Positions 53,556 to 62,744 of a stretch of 64,000 bases of DNA are shown in pieces. This stretch comes from Mesorhizobium sp. WSM4904 (lineage in GTDB: Bacteria > Pseudomonadota > Alphaproteobacteria > Rhizobiales > Rhizobiaceae): contig NZ_CP121354.1 in assembly GCF_029674545.1 (NCBI RefSeq), positions 5,341,001 to 5,405,000 of the forward strand, given 5' to 3'. Made by a program: the position numbers and the translations under genes. Under the pieces are notes generated by a model. The model was given only the letters and a program-made list of their open reading frames with translations, was not told the DNA's origin and did no database searches. Numbering within the stretch: the first letter of the stretch is position 1; each line of letters begins with the position of its first letter.

Positions 53556-54230
53556 TCACTCCGTCTTCTCGTCCAGCAGCCCGGAAACGAAGTCGAACAG
53601 GCCCGGCCGGCGGTCGCGCCGAAGCCGCTCCGCCGTCACGATGGCGCGGACTTCGGCGAAGGCGCGGTCGAGATCGTCGTTGACGATGACGAAGTCGTAT
53701 TCCTTCCAGTGTTCGATCTCGACGCGGGCGTTCTTCAGCCTGGTCTCGATGACCTGCTCTTGGTCTTCGGCGCGGCGCTTCAGGCGCGCCTTCAATTCCT
53801 TCATCGAAGGCGGCAGGATGAAGATCGAGACGATGTCGGCGCGCATCTTCTCCTTGAGCTGCTGGGCGCCCTGCCAGTCGATGTCGAACAGCATGTCGCG
53901 GCCTTCGGCCAGCGCCATCTCCGCCGGCTCGCGCGGTGTCGCGTAGAAATTGCCGTGCACCTCGGCCCATTCCAGCAGCGCATCGGAATCGCGCAGCCGC
54001 TCGAACTCGCGCATCGTGCGGAAATGGTAGTGGACGCCCTCGATCTCCGAGCCGCGGCGCGGCCTGGTGGTGACGGAGACCGACAGCTCCAGGCTCGAAT
54101 CGCTTTCCAGAAGATTGCGCGCGATCGTCGACTTGCCGGCGCCCGACGGCGACGACAGCACCAGCATCAGCCCGCGGCGGCGGATGCGGGCTCCCATGTC
54201 CCTGGCAGCCGTCGGCTCCTTGGCAACCAT
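53556..54230 (-). CDS. gmk: Guanylate kinase
   Basis: 224 residues. Converts GMP to GDP. P-loop [19 protein letters not shown] (about 23-41), GMP-binding [20 protein letters not shown] and the lid. GGAG stands 8 nt before ATG 54230; a GTG at 54239 overlapping the yicC stop is the alternative. Directly after yicC, a conserved order. Confidence 0.95.
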   Translation of the reverse strand: MVAKEPTAARDMGARIRRRGLMLVLSSPSGAGKSTIARNLLESDSSLELSVSVTTRPRRGSEIEGVHYHFRTMREFERLRDSDALLEWAEVHGNFYATPREPAEMALAEGRDMLFDIDWQGAQQLKEKMRADIVSIFILPPSMKELKARLKRRAEDQEQVIETRLKNARVEIEHWKEYDFVIVNDDLDRAFAEVRAIVTAERLRRDRRPGLFDFVSGLLDEKTE

Positions 54231-54235
54231 CTCCG

Positions 54236-55126
54236 TCACTCCAGATTCTGGACCTGTTCGCGAAACTGGTCGACCACCGCCTTGAGCTCCAACCCGATCG
54301 CGGTCACCGCGGCGGCGTTCGACTTGGAGCACAGGGTATTCGATTCGCGATTGAATTCCTGCGCCAGAAAATCGAGCTTGCGGCCGACGGCGCCGCCGCT
54401 GCCGAGCAGCACACGCGCGGAAGCGACATGCGTCTTCAGCCGGTCGATCTCCTCGCGGATGTCGGCCTTGGTGGCGAGAAAGGCCGCCTCCTGATGCAGC
54501 CGGACCGCGTCGAGATTGGCCGACGCATCCATCAGCAGACGCACCTGCTCGGCGATGCGCTCGCGAATCGCCGCCGGGTCGCGCGACGGGTCGGCCTCGG
54601 CCTTCAGCGTCAGGGCCTCGATGGCGTCGATGTGGCCCGACAGCAGTGTGCGCAGCGCGGCCCCCTCGCTCTGCCTTGCGTGCACCAGGCCGGCGAGCGC
54701 CGTCTCCAGCGCGGACAGGATCGCCGCGTCGAGGGCGGCACGCTCCTCCTCCGTCTCGACGGCTTCCGGGATGTCGAGCACGCCGCGCAGCGCAAGCAGC
54801 CCGTCGGCGGTCGCGGGCTGGGTGCCGAACTGCTCCTGCAGGCGCTTGGCCAGCCCTGCCAGATCCTTCAGGAAAGCCTCGTTGACCACCGGCTGCGCCT
54901 GCTGCGCGACGGCACGGCCGACGGTCAGCGTCGCCTGGAAATTGCCGCGAGCGAAGCGCTTCTGCACGGTCTGCCGTACAGAGGGTTCCAGCCGGTCGAA
55001 GCCTTGCGGCAGTCTCAGCCTGACCTCGACGCTCTTGCCGTTGACCGATTTGACCTCCCAGGCGATCGACGTGCCGTCGCGTTCAGCAACGGCCCGCGCG
55101 AAACCGGTCATGCTCTGCACGTTCAT
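54236..55126 (-). CDS. yicC: YicC family endoribonuclease/stress protein
   Basis: 296 residues. [10 protein letters not shown] at the N terminus, [18 protein letters not shown], and the C-terminal DUF1732 block ([45 protein letters not shown]) with the conserved Glu/Asp residues. YicC proteins act on small RNA turnover in E. coli. The start MNVQSM at 55126 is chosen; an ATG at 55111 (MTGFAR) is also possible. Between mltG and gmk. Confidence 0.93.
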   Translation of the reverse strand: MNVQSMTGFARAVAERDGTSIAWEVKSVNGKSVEVRLRLPQGFDRLEPSVRQTVQKRFARGNFQATLTVGRAVAQQAQPVVNEAFLKDLAGLAKRLQEQFGTQPATADGLLALRGVLDIPEAVETEEERAALDAAILSALETALAGLVHARQSEGAALRTLLSGHIDAIEALTLKAEADPSRDPAAIRERIAEQVRLLMDASANLDAVRLHQEAAFLATKADIREEIDRLKTHVASARVLLGSGGAVGRKLDFLAQEFNRESNTLCSKSNAAAVTAIGLELKAVVDQFREQVQNLE

Positions 55127-55281
55127 AACGCGTATCACCCCCTGTCGCATATCCGGGAGCGATTGCCCGAACATGCGCACCCTTGCAAGACGCTGACCTT
55201 CGGCCGGCGCCGGATGTTCTTCCTCAAAACATGAATACGGCCCGGCGTCAAAGGAGACGGGGCGGATGCGCGGCAGGCAGC

Positions 55282-56523
55282 CTACTGGGCGGCGTCGCCG
55301 TTCTCGCCGGAATCGGTGCCGGCATTGCCGCCGTCGGCATTGTCGTCGGGAGCGGCCGGCGCCGTCGTCTGGCCGGAGACCTTGGCGGCAGCGTCTTCCT
55401 GCTTCTTCTGCAGCGCCCGGTAGCGGGCGACGTTCTGGTTGTGCTCTTCCAGCGTCGCGGCAAAGACATGGCCGCCATTGCCGTCGGCGACGAAATAGAG
55501 GTCGTCCGTCTTCGACGGATTGGCCACCGCCTCGAGCGCCGCGCGGCCCGGATTGGCGATCGGCGTCGGCGGCAGGCCCTTGATCAGATAGGTGTTGTAG
55601 GGCGTCTGCTTGTCGATGTCGGACTGGTAGATCGGCCGGTCGGCCGGTTTGCCCTTGCCGCCGAACAGCCCGTAGATGATGGTCGGGTCGGACTGCAGCC
55701 GCATGCCCTTGGCAAGTCGGTTGAGGAAGACGGCGGCAACGCGCGAACGCTCGTCGCTCCTGCCCGTCTCCTTCTCGACGATCGAGGCCAGGATGACAAA
55801 GTCTCCCATGTCGGCGACCGGCAGGTCGGGCGCGCGGTGCTCCCAGACGTCCTCGACCAGCTTCTTCTGATCGGCGACCAGTTTGTCGATCATCTGCTGC
55901 CGGGTGGCGCCGCGGGTGAAACGCAGCGTGTCGGTGGCGATGCTGCCCTCTGGCGGCAGGGTCGTCGGCATGTCGCCGGTCAGCGCCTCCTGATCGGCCA
56001 CGCGCTGCAGCGCCTGCTGGACCGTCAGCCCCTCGGGAATGGTCAGCGAATACATCACCGATTTGCCGCTCTTGAACAGCTCCATGATCTCGCGCATCGA
56101 GGCGCGCGGCTTGATGGCGTATTCGCCGGCCTTCAGCGCGGCATCATTGCCGGTGGCGCGCACGCCCAGCCTGAAGATGCGCGCATCGCTGACCAGGCCG
56201 CGACGCTCCAGCTGGTCGGCGATCTCCTGCACGCCGGTGTTCGGTTTGACCATGAAGGTATCGCCATTGGCCGACGGACCTGGCTCGACGAAAGCCTGCA
56301 TGCCGAAATAGAGCGCCGCGCCGGCGGCGAGAACGACCAGGATGACCACCGAGAGGAAGAAATTCAGGAACACGACGACCTGGCTGCGCGACGCGCGCGA
56401 GCGTTTCGACGGCGGCGGCGTGCCGGCCTCGGGGCGCAGCGCCTCGGCGGCTGTCTTGGGCACGATCGGGCCTTGCGTCTGACGCTGTCCGAATTCCCCG
56501 CCGCCGCCCGGATTTGTATTCAT
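55282..56523 (-). CDS. mltG: Endolytic murein transglycosylase MltG
   Basis: 413 residues. A cytosolic Pro-rich N terminus, one transmembrane helix (about 49-72), then a periplasmic YceG domain with a LysM-like part (DTFMVKPNTGVQEIADQLERRGLV) and the catalytic ILASIVEKETGRSDER (Glu), SDPTIIYGLFGG, YNTYLIKGLPPTPIANPG. It cuts nascent glycan and ends polymerisation. The C-terminal 45 residues are low-complexity Asn/Asp/Gly and longer than usual. Confidence 0.94.
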   Translation of the reverse strand: MNTNPGGGGEFGQRQTQGPIVPKTAAEALRPEAGTPPPSKRSRASRSQVVVFLNFFLSVVILVVLAAGAALYFGMQAFVEPGPSANGDTFMVKPNTGVQEIADQLERRGLVSDARIFRLGVRATGNDAALKAGEYAIKPRASMREIMELFKSGKSVMYSLTIPEGLTVQQALQRVADQEALTGDMPTTLPPEGSIATDTLRFTRGATRQQMIDKLVADQKKLVEDVWEHRAPDLPVADMGDFVILASIVEKETGRSDERSRVAAVFLNRLAKGMRLQSDPTIIYGLFGGKGKPADRPIYQSDIDKQTPYNTYLIKGLPPTPIANPGRAALEAVANPSKTDDLYFVADGNGGHVFAATLEEHNQNVARYRALQKKQEDAAAKVSGQTTAPAAPDDNADGGNAGTDSGENGDAAQ

Positions 56524-56630
56524 GGCGCCCTACCGTCTGATCTTGCAACGAATCCCCTAGCCGAAGCGTAGGGACAAATTTGGCAAAAATGACGGCAGGC
56601 GGCGGACCTGCCGGCTAGCTATCTGCTTCT

Positions 56631-56691
56631 GAGCATTCCAGGACGGATAACCGCTTCGCACTGTTCCTGGAATTGCCCTGGCTGAATGCTC
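56631..56691. repeat. Short palindromic repeat, family D (copy 3)
   Basis: GAGCATTCCAGGACGG...CCTGGAATTGCCC...TGAATGCTC, an imperfect hairpin closed by GAGCATTC/GAATGCTC. Related to 26421-26476 and 32612-32664. It lies between fabF and mltG, reaching the fabF stop codon. Confidence 0.6.
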
Positions 56692-57952
56692 AGCCATTGT
56701 AACGTTGGAAGACGAGCGAGGCGTTGGTGCCGCCGAAGCCGAAGGAGTTCGACAACGCCACATCGATCTGGCGCTGGCGCGGCTTGTTCGGCACGAGATC
56801 GATCGCCGTCTCGCGTTCCGGATTGTCGAGATTGATGGTGGCGGGGGCAATGTTGTCGCGGATGGCGAGGATCGAGAAGATCGCTTCCGCGGCGCCCGCG
56901 GCGCCCAAAAGATGGCCGATCGACGACTTGGTCGACGACATCGAAATCTTGGAAGCCGCATTGCCGACCAGCCGCTCGACGGCGCCAAGCTCGATCGTGT
57001 CGGCCATGGTCGAGGTGCCGTGCGCGTTGATGTAGTCGACGTCGGCGGCCGAGAGCTTCGCCCGGTTCAGCGCCGCCGTCATGCAGCGAAACGCGCCGTC
57101 GCCGTCCTCGGCCGGAGCGGTGATGTGATAGGCGTCGCCGGTCAGTCCGTAGCCGGTGACCTCGGCATAGATCTTGGCGCCGCGCGCCTTGGCGTGCTCC
57201 AGCTCTTCCAGGACGACGACGCCGGCGCCCTCGCCCATGACAAAGCCGTCGCGGTCGCGGTCATAGGGACGCGAAGCGGTCTCAGGCGTGTCGTTGCGTT
57301 CGGTGGAGAGCGCGCGGCACGCGGCGAAGCCTGCCATGGAGAGCCTCGTAACCGGCGCCTCGGCGCCACCGGCCACCATGACGTCGGCATCGCCCCAAAT
57401 GATCAGCCGGGCGGCATCGCCGATAGCATGCGCGCCGGTCGAGCAGGCGGTGACGACCGCATGGTTCGGGCCTTTCAGTCCGTGCCGGATGGAGACCTGG
57501 CCTGAGACCAGGTTGATGATCTGTCCAGGAATGAAGAAGGGGCTGATGCGGCGCGGGCCGCGCTCCTTCAGGATCATCGCGTTCTCGGCGATGCCGTCGA
57601 TGCCGCCGATGCCGGAACCGATCAGCACGCCGGTGGCGCACTGATCCTCATGCGTCTCGGGCTTCCAGCCTGAATCGGCCAGCGCCTCGTCGGCGGCCGC
57701 GATGCCGTAGAGGATGAAATCGCCAACCTTGCGCAGTTCCTTCGGCTCGAGCACGGCCTCGGGATTGAAGGTGCCGTTGGAGCCGTCACCGCGCGGAACG
57801 ATGTGGGCGATCTTGCAGGCAAGATCGTCCACCTCGAATTCGGTGACGCGGCGGGCGGCGCTGCGGCCGGAAAGCAATTCCTTCCAGCTATGCTCGAAGC
57901 CCATGCCGAACGGTGAAAGCAGGCCAAGGCCCGTGACGACGACTCGCCTCAT
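56690..57952 (-). CDS. fabF: Beta-ketoacyl-ACP synthase II
   Basis: 420 residues, elongating ketosynthase of type II fatty acid synthesis. Cys in VVTACSTGAHAIGDA, His in NAHGTSTMADTIELGAV and His in SSTKSSIGHLLGAAGA, with FGFGGTNASLVF at the C terminus. GGAGGACC lies before ATG 57952. It follows acpP. Confidence 0.96.
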   Translation of the reverse strand: MRRVVVTGLGLLSPFGMGFEHSWKELLSGRSAARRVTEFEVDDLACKIAHIVPRGDGSNGTFNPEAVLEPKELRKVGDFILYGIAAADEALADSGWKPETHEDQCATGVLIGSGIGGIDGIAENAMILKERGPRRISPFFIPGQIINLVSGQVSIRHGLKGPNHAVVTACSTGAHAIGDAARLIIWGDADVMVAGGAEAPVTRLSMAGFAACRALSTERNDTPETASRPYDRDRDGFVMGEGAGVVVLEELEHAKARGAKIYAEVTGYGLTGDAYHITAPAEDGDGAFRCMTAALNRAKLSAADVDYINAHGTSTMADTIELGAVERLVGNAASKISMSSTKSSIGHLLGAAGAAEAIFSILAIRDNIAPATINLDNPERETAIDLVPNKPRQRQIDVALSNSFGFGGTNASLVFQRYNG

Positions 57953-57986
57953 CGCAGGTCCTCCCCGGTAATTCCCGCGGAAAGCC

Positions 57987-58223
57987 TCAGGCCGAGGCCT
58001 TGTCGATATACTTCACGGCGTCGCCGACGGTGAGGATGGTCTCGGCCGCGTCGTCCGGAATCTCGACGCCGAACTCTTCTTCGAACGCCATGACGAGTTC
58101 GACCGTATCGAGGCTGTCCGCGCCCAGATCGTCGATGAAGCTCGCCTGCTCCGTCACTTTGTCGGCATCGACGCCGAGATGCTCGATGACGATCTTCTTG
58201 ACGCGCTCTGCGGTGTCACTCAT
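57987..58223 (-). CDS. acpP: Acyl carrier protein
   Basis: 78 residues, acidic four-helix protein with phosphopantetheine site S37 ([20 protein letters not shown]). Full-length housekeeping ACP, in the conserved fabG-acpP-fabF order, 35 nt before fabF. Confidence 0.97.
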   Translation of the reverse strand: MSDTAERVKKIVIEHLGVDADKVTEQASFIDDLGADSLDTVELVMAFEEEFGVEIPDDAAETILTVGDAVKYIDKASA

Positions 58224-58291
58224 TTGGGGCCTCGTCTTATGTTGTCTTGTCTTCGTTAGCGGGCGGAATGCCGCTAATCAAGCTGAAAGAT

Positions 58292-58328
58292 GGTCCTGCG
58301 GGAAACGCAAGCCGCAGGACCGGTTTTT
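58292..58328. terminator. Strong hairpin between fabG and acpP
   Basis: A 10-bp perfect stem GGTCCTGCGG/CCGCAGGACC (58292-58301 with 58312-58321) with a 10-nt loop. The five-T run follows it on the plus strand; on the minus strand, the direction of fabG and acpP, only ATCTTTC follows. It may act as a partial terminator or RNA processing site that sets the fabG/acpP ratio. Confidence 0.4.
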
Positions 58329-58471
58329 GCCCGAACCGCCGGGTTGCCGGCCGCATTACACGAAAAAAGGCGGGCGTCCAAGCCGAAATGGCTGTTTTCA
58401 CAGCCCGCCGGACCTTGATCGGTCGGGGCGTATCGAGATTCAGCTCGGCCTGACCTGAATCCCAACACGCC

Positions 58472-59209
58472 CTAGATCATCGCCATGCCGCCATTCACAT
58501 GGATGGTCTGGCCGGTAACGTAAGCCGCCTCATTGGAAGCGAGGTAGGCGACGGCCGAGGCGACCTCGGCGCTGGTGCCCATGCGCCTTATCGGAATCGC
58601 CGCCATGATCGTCTCTTTCTGCTTGTCGTTGAGCTTGCCGGTCATGGCCGATTCGATGAAGCCCGGGGCGACGCAGTTGACGGTGATGTTGCGGGTGGCG
58701 ATCTCCTGCGCCAGCGACTTGGAAAAGCCGATCATACCGGCCTTGGAGGCACAGTAATTGGTCTGCCCCGGATTGCCGGTGACGCCGACCACGGAGGTGA
58801 TGTTGACGATGCGGCCATGGCGGCGGCGCATCATCGGGTGGGTGAGCTCGCGGGTGAGCCGGAACACGGCGGTGAGGTTCACCTCGAGCACGGAATCCCA
58901 GTCGGCGTCCGACATGCGCACAAACAGGCCGTCCTTGGTGATGCCTGCATTGTTGACCAGAATGTCGACGCCTTCGAGGTCGGCTTCCGCCTTCTGCCCG
59001 AGCGCCTTGACCGCGTCGCGGTTGGTCAGGTCCGCCGGAAAGAGTTTCACGCGCTCGCCGAGGTCGCTCGCCAAGGTTTCCAGCTTCTCCACACGGGTGC
59101 CGTGCAGGCCGACGATGGCGCCCTGGCTGTGCAGCACCCTGGCAATCGCCTCGCCGATGCCTCCCGATGCGCCGGTGACGAGCGCCTTGCGGCCGGTCAG
59201 TTCGAACAT
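58472..59209 (-). CDS. fabG: 3-oxoacyl-ACP reductase
   Basis: 245-residue SDR: ALVTGASGGIGEAIARVL (9-26), ILVNNAGITKDGLFVRM, NITSVVGVTGNPGQTNYCASKAGMIGFSKSLA (Ser, Tyr-x3-Lys) and NCVAPGFIESAMT, terminal YVTGQTIHVNGGMAMI. NADPH-dependent first reduction of fatty acid elongation. Between fabD and acpP. Confidence 0.96.
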   Translation of the reverse strand: MFELTGRKALVTGASGGIGEAIARVLHSQGAIVGLHGTRVEKLETLASDLGERVKLFPADLTNRDAVKALGQKAEADLEGVDILVNNAGITKDGLFVRMSDADWDSVLEVNLTAVFRLTRELTHPMMRRRHGRIVNITSVVGVTGNPGQTNYCASKAGMIGFSKSLAQEIATRNITVNCVAPGFIESAMTGKLNDKQKETIMAAIPIRRMGTSAEVASAVAYLASNEAAYVTGQTIHVNGGMAMI

Positions 59210-59510
59210 TTTTCCAACCTCATTTTCCAGACGGCTGCAAGCAGTCGCGTTCCGTATACGTCATATCGTCCAAGTCACGCTAGACAAGCGTCGGACATTA
59301 GCGAAGGCCTCCTTCCCGTCGTCATCCACGGGCGGAGCGGGAGCGAAGCGGACGCGTAGACCCAAGGATCCTGTGACATTGGCCGAAGGATGCAACGGAG
59401 CAGAATTCTGCACCGCGGCGGCACTTCCAAGTCACGGCATGGATTCTAGGGTCTGCGCTGCGTCGCTTCGCTCCTTGCTCCGCCCTAGAAAGAATGACGA
59501 AAGCAGGGGC
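59210..59510. repeat. Intergenic mosaic repeat between fabD and fabG
   Basis: About 300 bp without a gene. From about 59318 to 59505 it consists of blocks such as CCACGGGCGGAGCGGGAGCG and GGATTCTAGGGTCTGCGCTG that look like parts of a rhizobial intergenic mosaic element, including a CTAGGG...CCCTAG inverted pair (59447, 59483). There is only one copy in the window, so repeat status rests on resemblance. Confidence 0.4.
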
Positions 59511-60464
59511 TCATCCCAACGCCGCCAGCGCCGTCTCGACCTCCGCCGGCGTGCCGATGGCGCCAGTGGCGATGTCGCGGTTGATGCGGCGCGCCAGGCC
59601 CGACAGCACCTTGCCGGCGCCGACTTCGTAGAGCGTCGCGACACCGTTCTGGCCGAACCATTCCACCGTCTCGCGCCAGCGCACGCGAGCGACCACCTGC
59701 TCGACCAGGCGGCGGGCGATCTCGTCCGGGTCGTTGGTGGCCGTGACGGTGACGTTGGAGACAATCGGAACCACGGGCGCGCTCTTCGCCACGCCGGCGA
59801 GCGCCTCGCGCATGATATCCGCGGCCGGCGTCATCAGCGCCGAATGGAAGGGAGCGGAGACCTGCAGCATCAACGCCCGCTTGGCGCCTTTCTCGGTGCA
59901 GAGCTTCGCCGCCAGCTCGACGGCCGCCTTGGCGCCGGAAATCACCAGCTGGCCGCCGCCATTGTCGTTGGCGACCTGGCAAACCGCCCCTTTGGCGGAG
60001 CCTTGCGCCGCTTCGGCGCAGGCGGCTTCGACATCGGCCTGTTCCAGCCCGATGATGGCGGCCATGGCGCCCTCGCCCGCCGGCACCGCCGCCTGCATGG
60101 CGTTGCCGCGGATGCGCAGCAGCCGCGCGGCATCGGCGACCGAGACGAAACCTGCCGCGGCAAGTGCGGCATATTCGCCGAGCGAATGGCCGGCGACGTA
60201 GGCCACCTTGTCCTTCAGCGAAAAGCCGCGCGACTCCAGCGCCCTCAGCGCCGCAAGCGACACCGCCATCAGCGCCGGCTGGGCGTTGGCCGTCAGCGTC
60301 AGCGTCTCTTCAGGCCCTTCCCAGATCAGCTTCGACAGGTTTTCGCCAAGCGCTTCGTCGACTTCCTCGAACACCCGGCGCGCCTCGGGGAAGGCATCGG
60401 CGAGGTCCTTGCCCATGCCGACGGCCTGGCTGCCCTGTCCCGGAAAGGTGAATGCGACGGCCAT
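59511..60464 (-). CDS. fabD: Malonyl-CoA-ACP transacylase
   Basis: 317 residues. MAVAFTFPGQGSQAVGMG at the N terminus and the catalytic AGHSLGEYAALAAAG with S94; His in QVSAPFHSALMTPA. Loads malonate onto ACP. GGAG lies 8 nt before ATG 60464. First gene of the leftward fabD-fabG-acpP-fabF-mltG-yicC-gmk run, about 300 bp from the divergent LtaS-like gene. Confidence 0.96.
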   Translation of the reverse strand: MAVAFTFPGQGSQAVGMGKDLADAFPEARRVFEEVDEALGENLSKLIWEGPEETLTLTANAQPALMAVSLAALRALESRGFSLKDKVAYVAGHSLGEYAALAAAGFVSVADAARLLRIRGNAMQAAVPAGEGAMAAIIGLEQADVEAACAEAAQGSAKGAVCQVANDNGGGQLVISGAKAAVELAAKLCTEKGAKRALMLQVSAPFHSALMTPAADIMREALAGVAKSAPVVPIVSNVTVTATNDPDEIARRLVEQVVARVRWRETVEWFGQNGVATLYEVGAGKVLSGLARRINRDIATGAIGTPAEVETALAALG

Positions 60465-60761
60465 TTTCAAGTCTCCAGCGACTGGTTTTTCCCTGCCTCT
60501 GACGCAAGGCGGACGGCCAAGTCAAGCCCGGGGCTGCCCGCCCGGAGCCCATTTCAGCCCAAAAACCCGGCCCGAGTCCCTGTTCCGAAAGGCTTTTTGG
60601 CGATCACACCTGATGAAAACCGCTCACGAATCGTTTGCTGGCTCTTCTTATTTCCGCCACAGGCGCTAGCTTTGCGTGACATTTCGATGACAGAAGCGTG
60701 ACGCGTGTGGAAGACGCGAAGCGCGAACGCAAGAAGCGCGGCAAGGGCCGGGGGAAGCGAC

Positions 60762-62690
60762 GTGGCAAGGATCAGAAAAGGCGCGGCCAAGCCCGTGCCG
60801 CAATTCTTGGAAGACGATCCGTCCACCGGCTACCTGCCGGGGCGGAGATGGCCGATCGTCCGCTATGGTCTCGCGACGCTGCTTGCCTCCGCGCTCCTGG
60901 TGTTCGCCATCGAATGGATCGTGCGCGGCGACTTCTTCGGCACAGTAGGCTTCTTCCTGCAGCCCTTCAAGCCGGGATGGACCACCATCGTCGTCTTCGC
61001 GCTGGTGCTGGTAGGGCTCGATGCCGTACTCGGCCGCAGCCATCAGAGCCTGATGATCGTCGCGCCGCTGACGCTGGCGCTGGCCTTCGTCGGCCATCAG
61101 AAATCGCATTATCTCGGCGACCCGCTCTATCCGACCGATTTCCTCTATGCCCGCCAGATCATGGCGCTGATGCCGCTCCTGGTGCGCGAGCGCCCCTGGA
61201 CGGCCGCGCTGCTCGGCGTGGCGATCATCGGCAGCCTGGCGCTGCTCGTCTATGGCTGGCGGCACTGGCGCCGGCGCGTGCCGATCCTTAGCCGAAAGGG
61301 ACGGCTGGCGCGGCTGACGCTGGCCGTGCCGCTGCTCGCCTTCTTCGTCTCGATCATGGATTACGCCACCTTCTCGTGGACGCGCGACAGGCTGCAGATC
61401 ATCCCGATCATGTGGGACCAGAAGGAGAATTATGCCTCGAACGGTTTTGCGCTCGCCTTCGCGATGAACGTTCCGATGGCGCATGTCTCGGCGCCGCCCG
61501 GCTATTCCGAGAAGACGATGGACGCGATCGCGCGCCCCGGCGTCGCCGCCACGGTGCCGGACGAGAAGCCCGACATCATCGTGGTGATGAGCGAATCCTT
61601 CTGGGATGCGACCGAGCTTCCCGGCGTCCGCATCAAGCCCGATCCGATCCCGACCGTGCGCGCGCTGCGCTCCGGCTCGATGTTCTCGCCGGAATTCGGC
61701 GGCATGACCGCCAATATCGAGTTCGAAGCGCTGACCGGCTTCTCCAACGCCTTCCTGCCGGCGGGCTCGATCCCCTACCAGCAATATGTGCGCACGCCGA
61801 CGCCGTCGCTGGCGACCTTCCTGCGAAGCGAGGGCTACCGGGCGCGCGCCATCCATCCAGGCACCAACTGGTTCTGGAACCGGGGCGCCGTCTATGCCGA
61901 TTTCGGCTTCAGCGACTTCCGCTCGGAGGAGACGCTGCCGCCGATGGAAAAACGCGGACCGCTGGCTTCCGACGCGGCGATGACCGACGAGATCATCCGC
62001 GAGGCCGACACCAGCGAGGACCCGGTGTTCCTGTTCGCGGTCAGCCTGCAGAACCACGGGCCCTATGAGCCGTACCGCTATTACAATCCGACCCATGCGG
62101 TCGACGCGCCGATCAGCAGCTGGGCGCGGGAATCGCTGCTTTCCTACGCAGAAGGCTCGGCCGATGCCGATCGCGGCCTGCAGCGCCTGATCGACTGGGC
62201 GAAGAAGCGCGAGCGGCCGACCATCATCGCCTTCTTCGGCGACCATCTGCCGCCGCTCGGCCCCGTCTATGTCGAGACAGGCTTCCTCAAGGACAATGTC
62301 GCGCCGCGCAAGGAGCCGACGCCCGAGGCCGCGCTCGACCATCACGACACGCCGCTGATCATTTGGTCGAACCGCTCTGGTCCGGTCGAAAACCTGGGCG
62401 CGGTGAGCCCGGCCTTCCTGCCTTACCATATCCTCACCACGGCCGGGATCACCCATCCCTACTACACCGGCTTCCTCGGCGCGCTGCGCGAGCGCTACCG
62501 GGTCGTCGACCGCAACCTTCTGCTGTCGCCCTCCGGCGAAGCGACGCCCGACTGGGCGAGGCAGAAGAAGGTCGATCCGGCGATCAACGATTTCCGGCTG
62601 ATCCAGTACGACATGATGTTCGGCAAGCGCCATACCGCGCCCGACTTCTTCCCGGAGACCGTGGTCCCGCTCATCGCGCATATGAGCTGA
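60762..62690 (+). CDS. LTA-synthase-like phosphoglycerol transferase (sulfatase family)
   Basis: 642 residues. A cytosolic N terminus, about five transmembrane helices (about 37-230), then a periplasmic alkaline-phosphatase-fold domain: PDIIVVMSESFWDATEL (metal Glu), GGMTANIEFEALTGF (nucleophile Thr, as in LtaS/MdoB), AIHPGTNWFWNR, FAVSLQNHGPYEP and IIAFFGDHLPPLG (metal DH). In Gram-negatives such proteins transfer phosphoglycerol from PG to periplasmic glucans or other glycans. GTG 60762 has GGGGGA 6 nt upstream; GTG 60705 in frame would add 19 basic residues. Confidence 0.86.
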   Translation: MARIRKGAAKPVPQFLEDDPSTGYLPGRRWPIVRYGLATLLASALLVFAIEWIVRGDFFGTVGFFLQPFKPGWTTIVVFALVLVGLDAVLGRSHQSLMIVAPLTLALAFVGHQKSHYLGDPLYPTDFLYARQIMALMPLLVRERPWTAALLGVAIIGSLALLVYGWRHWRRRVPILSRKGRLARLTLAVPLLAFFVSIMDYATFSWTRDRLQIIPIMWDQKENYASNGFALAFAMNVPMAHVSAPPGYSEKTMDAIARPGVAATVPDEKPDIIVVMSESFWDATELPGVRIKPDPIPTVRALRSGSMFSPEFGGMTANIEFEALTGFSNAFLPAGSIPYQQYVRTPTPSLATFLRSEGYRARAIHPGTNWFWNRGAVYADFGFSDFRSEETLPPMEKRGPLASDAAMTDEIIREADTSEDPVFLFAVSLQNHGPYEPYRYYNPTHAVDAPISSWARESLLSYAEGSADADRGLQRLIDWAKKRERPTIIAFFGDHLPPLGPVYVETGFLKDNVAPRKEPTPEAALDHHDTPLIIWSNRSGPVENLGAVSPAFLPYHILTTAGITHPYYTGFLGALRERYRVVDRNLLLSPSGEATPDWARQKKVDPAINDFRLIQYDMMFGKRHTAPDFFPETVVPLIAHMS

Positions 62691-62744
62691 GTGTGTTGGT
62701 TGGAGCCGACGGAACAGTTGTAGCCAATCAGTCGGCCCGCAACA

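Noticed and set aside
60666..62681. 671-codon minus-strand frame opposite the LtaS-like gene
   Set aside because: Arg/His/Asp-rich shadow without domains; the plus strand has the intact catalytic motifs.
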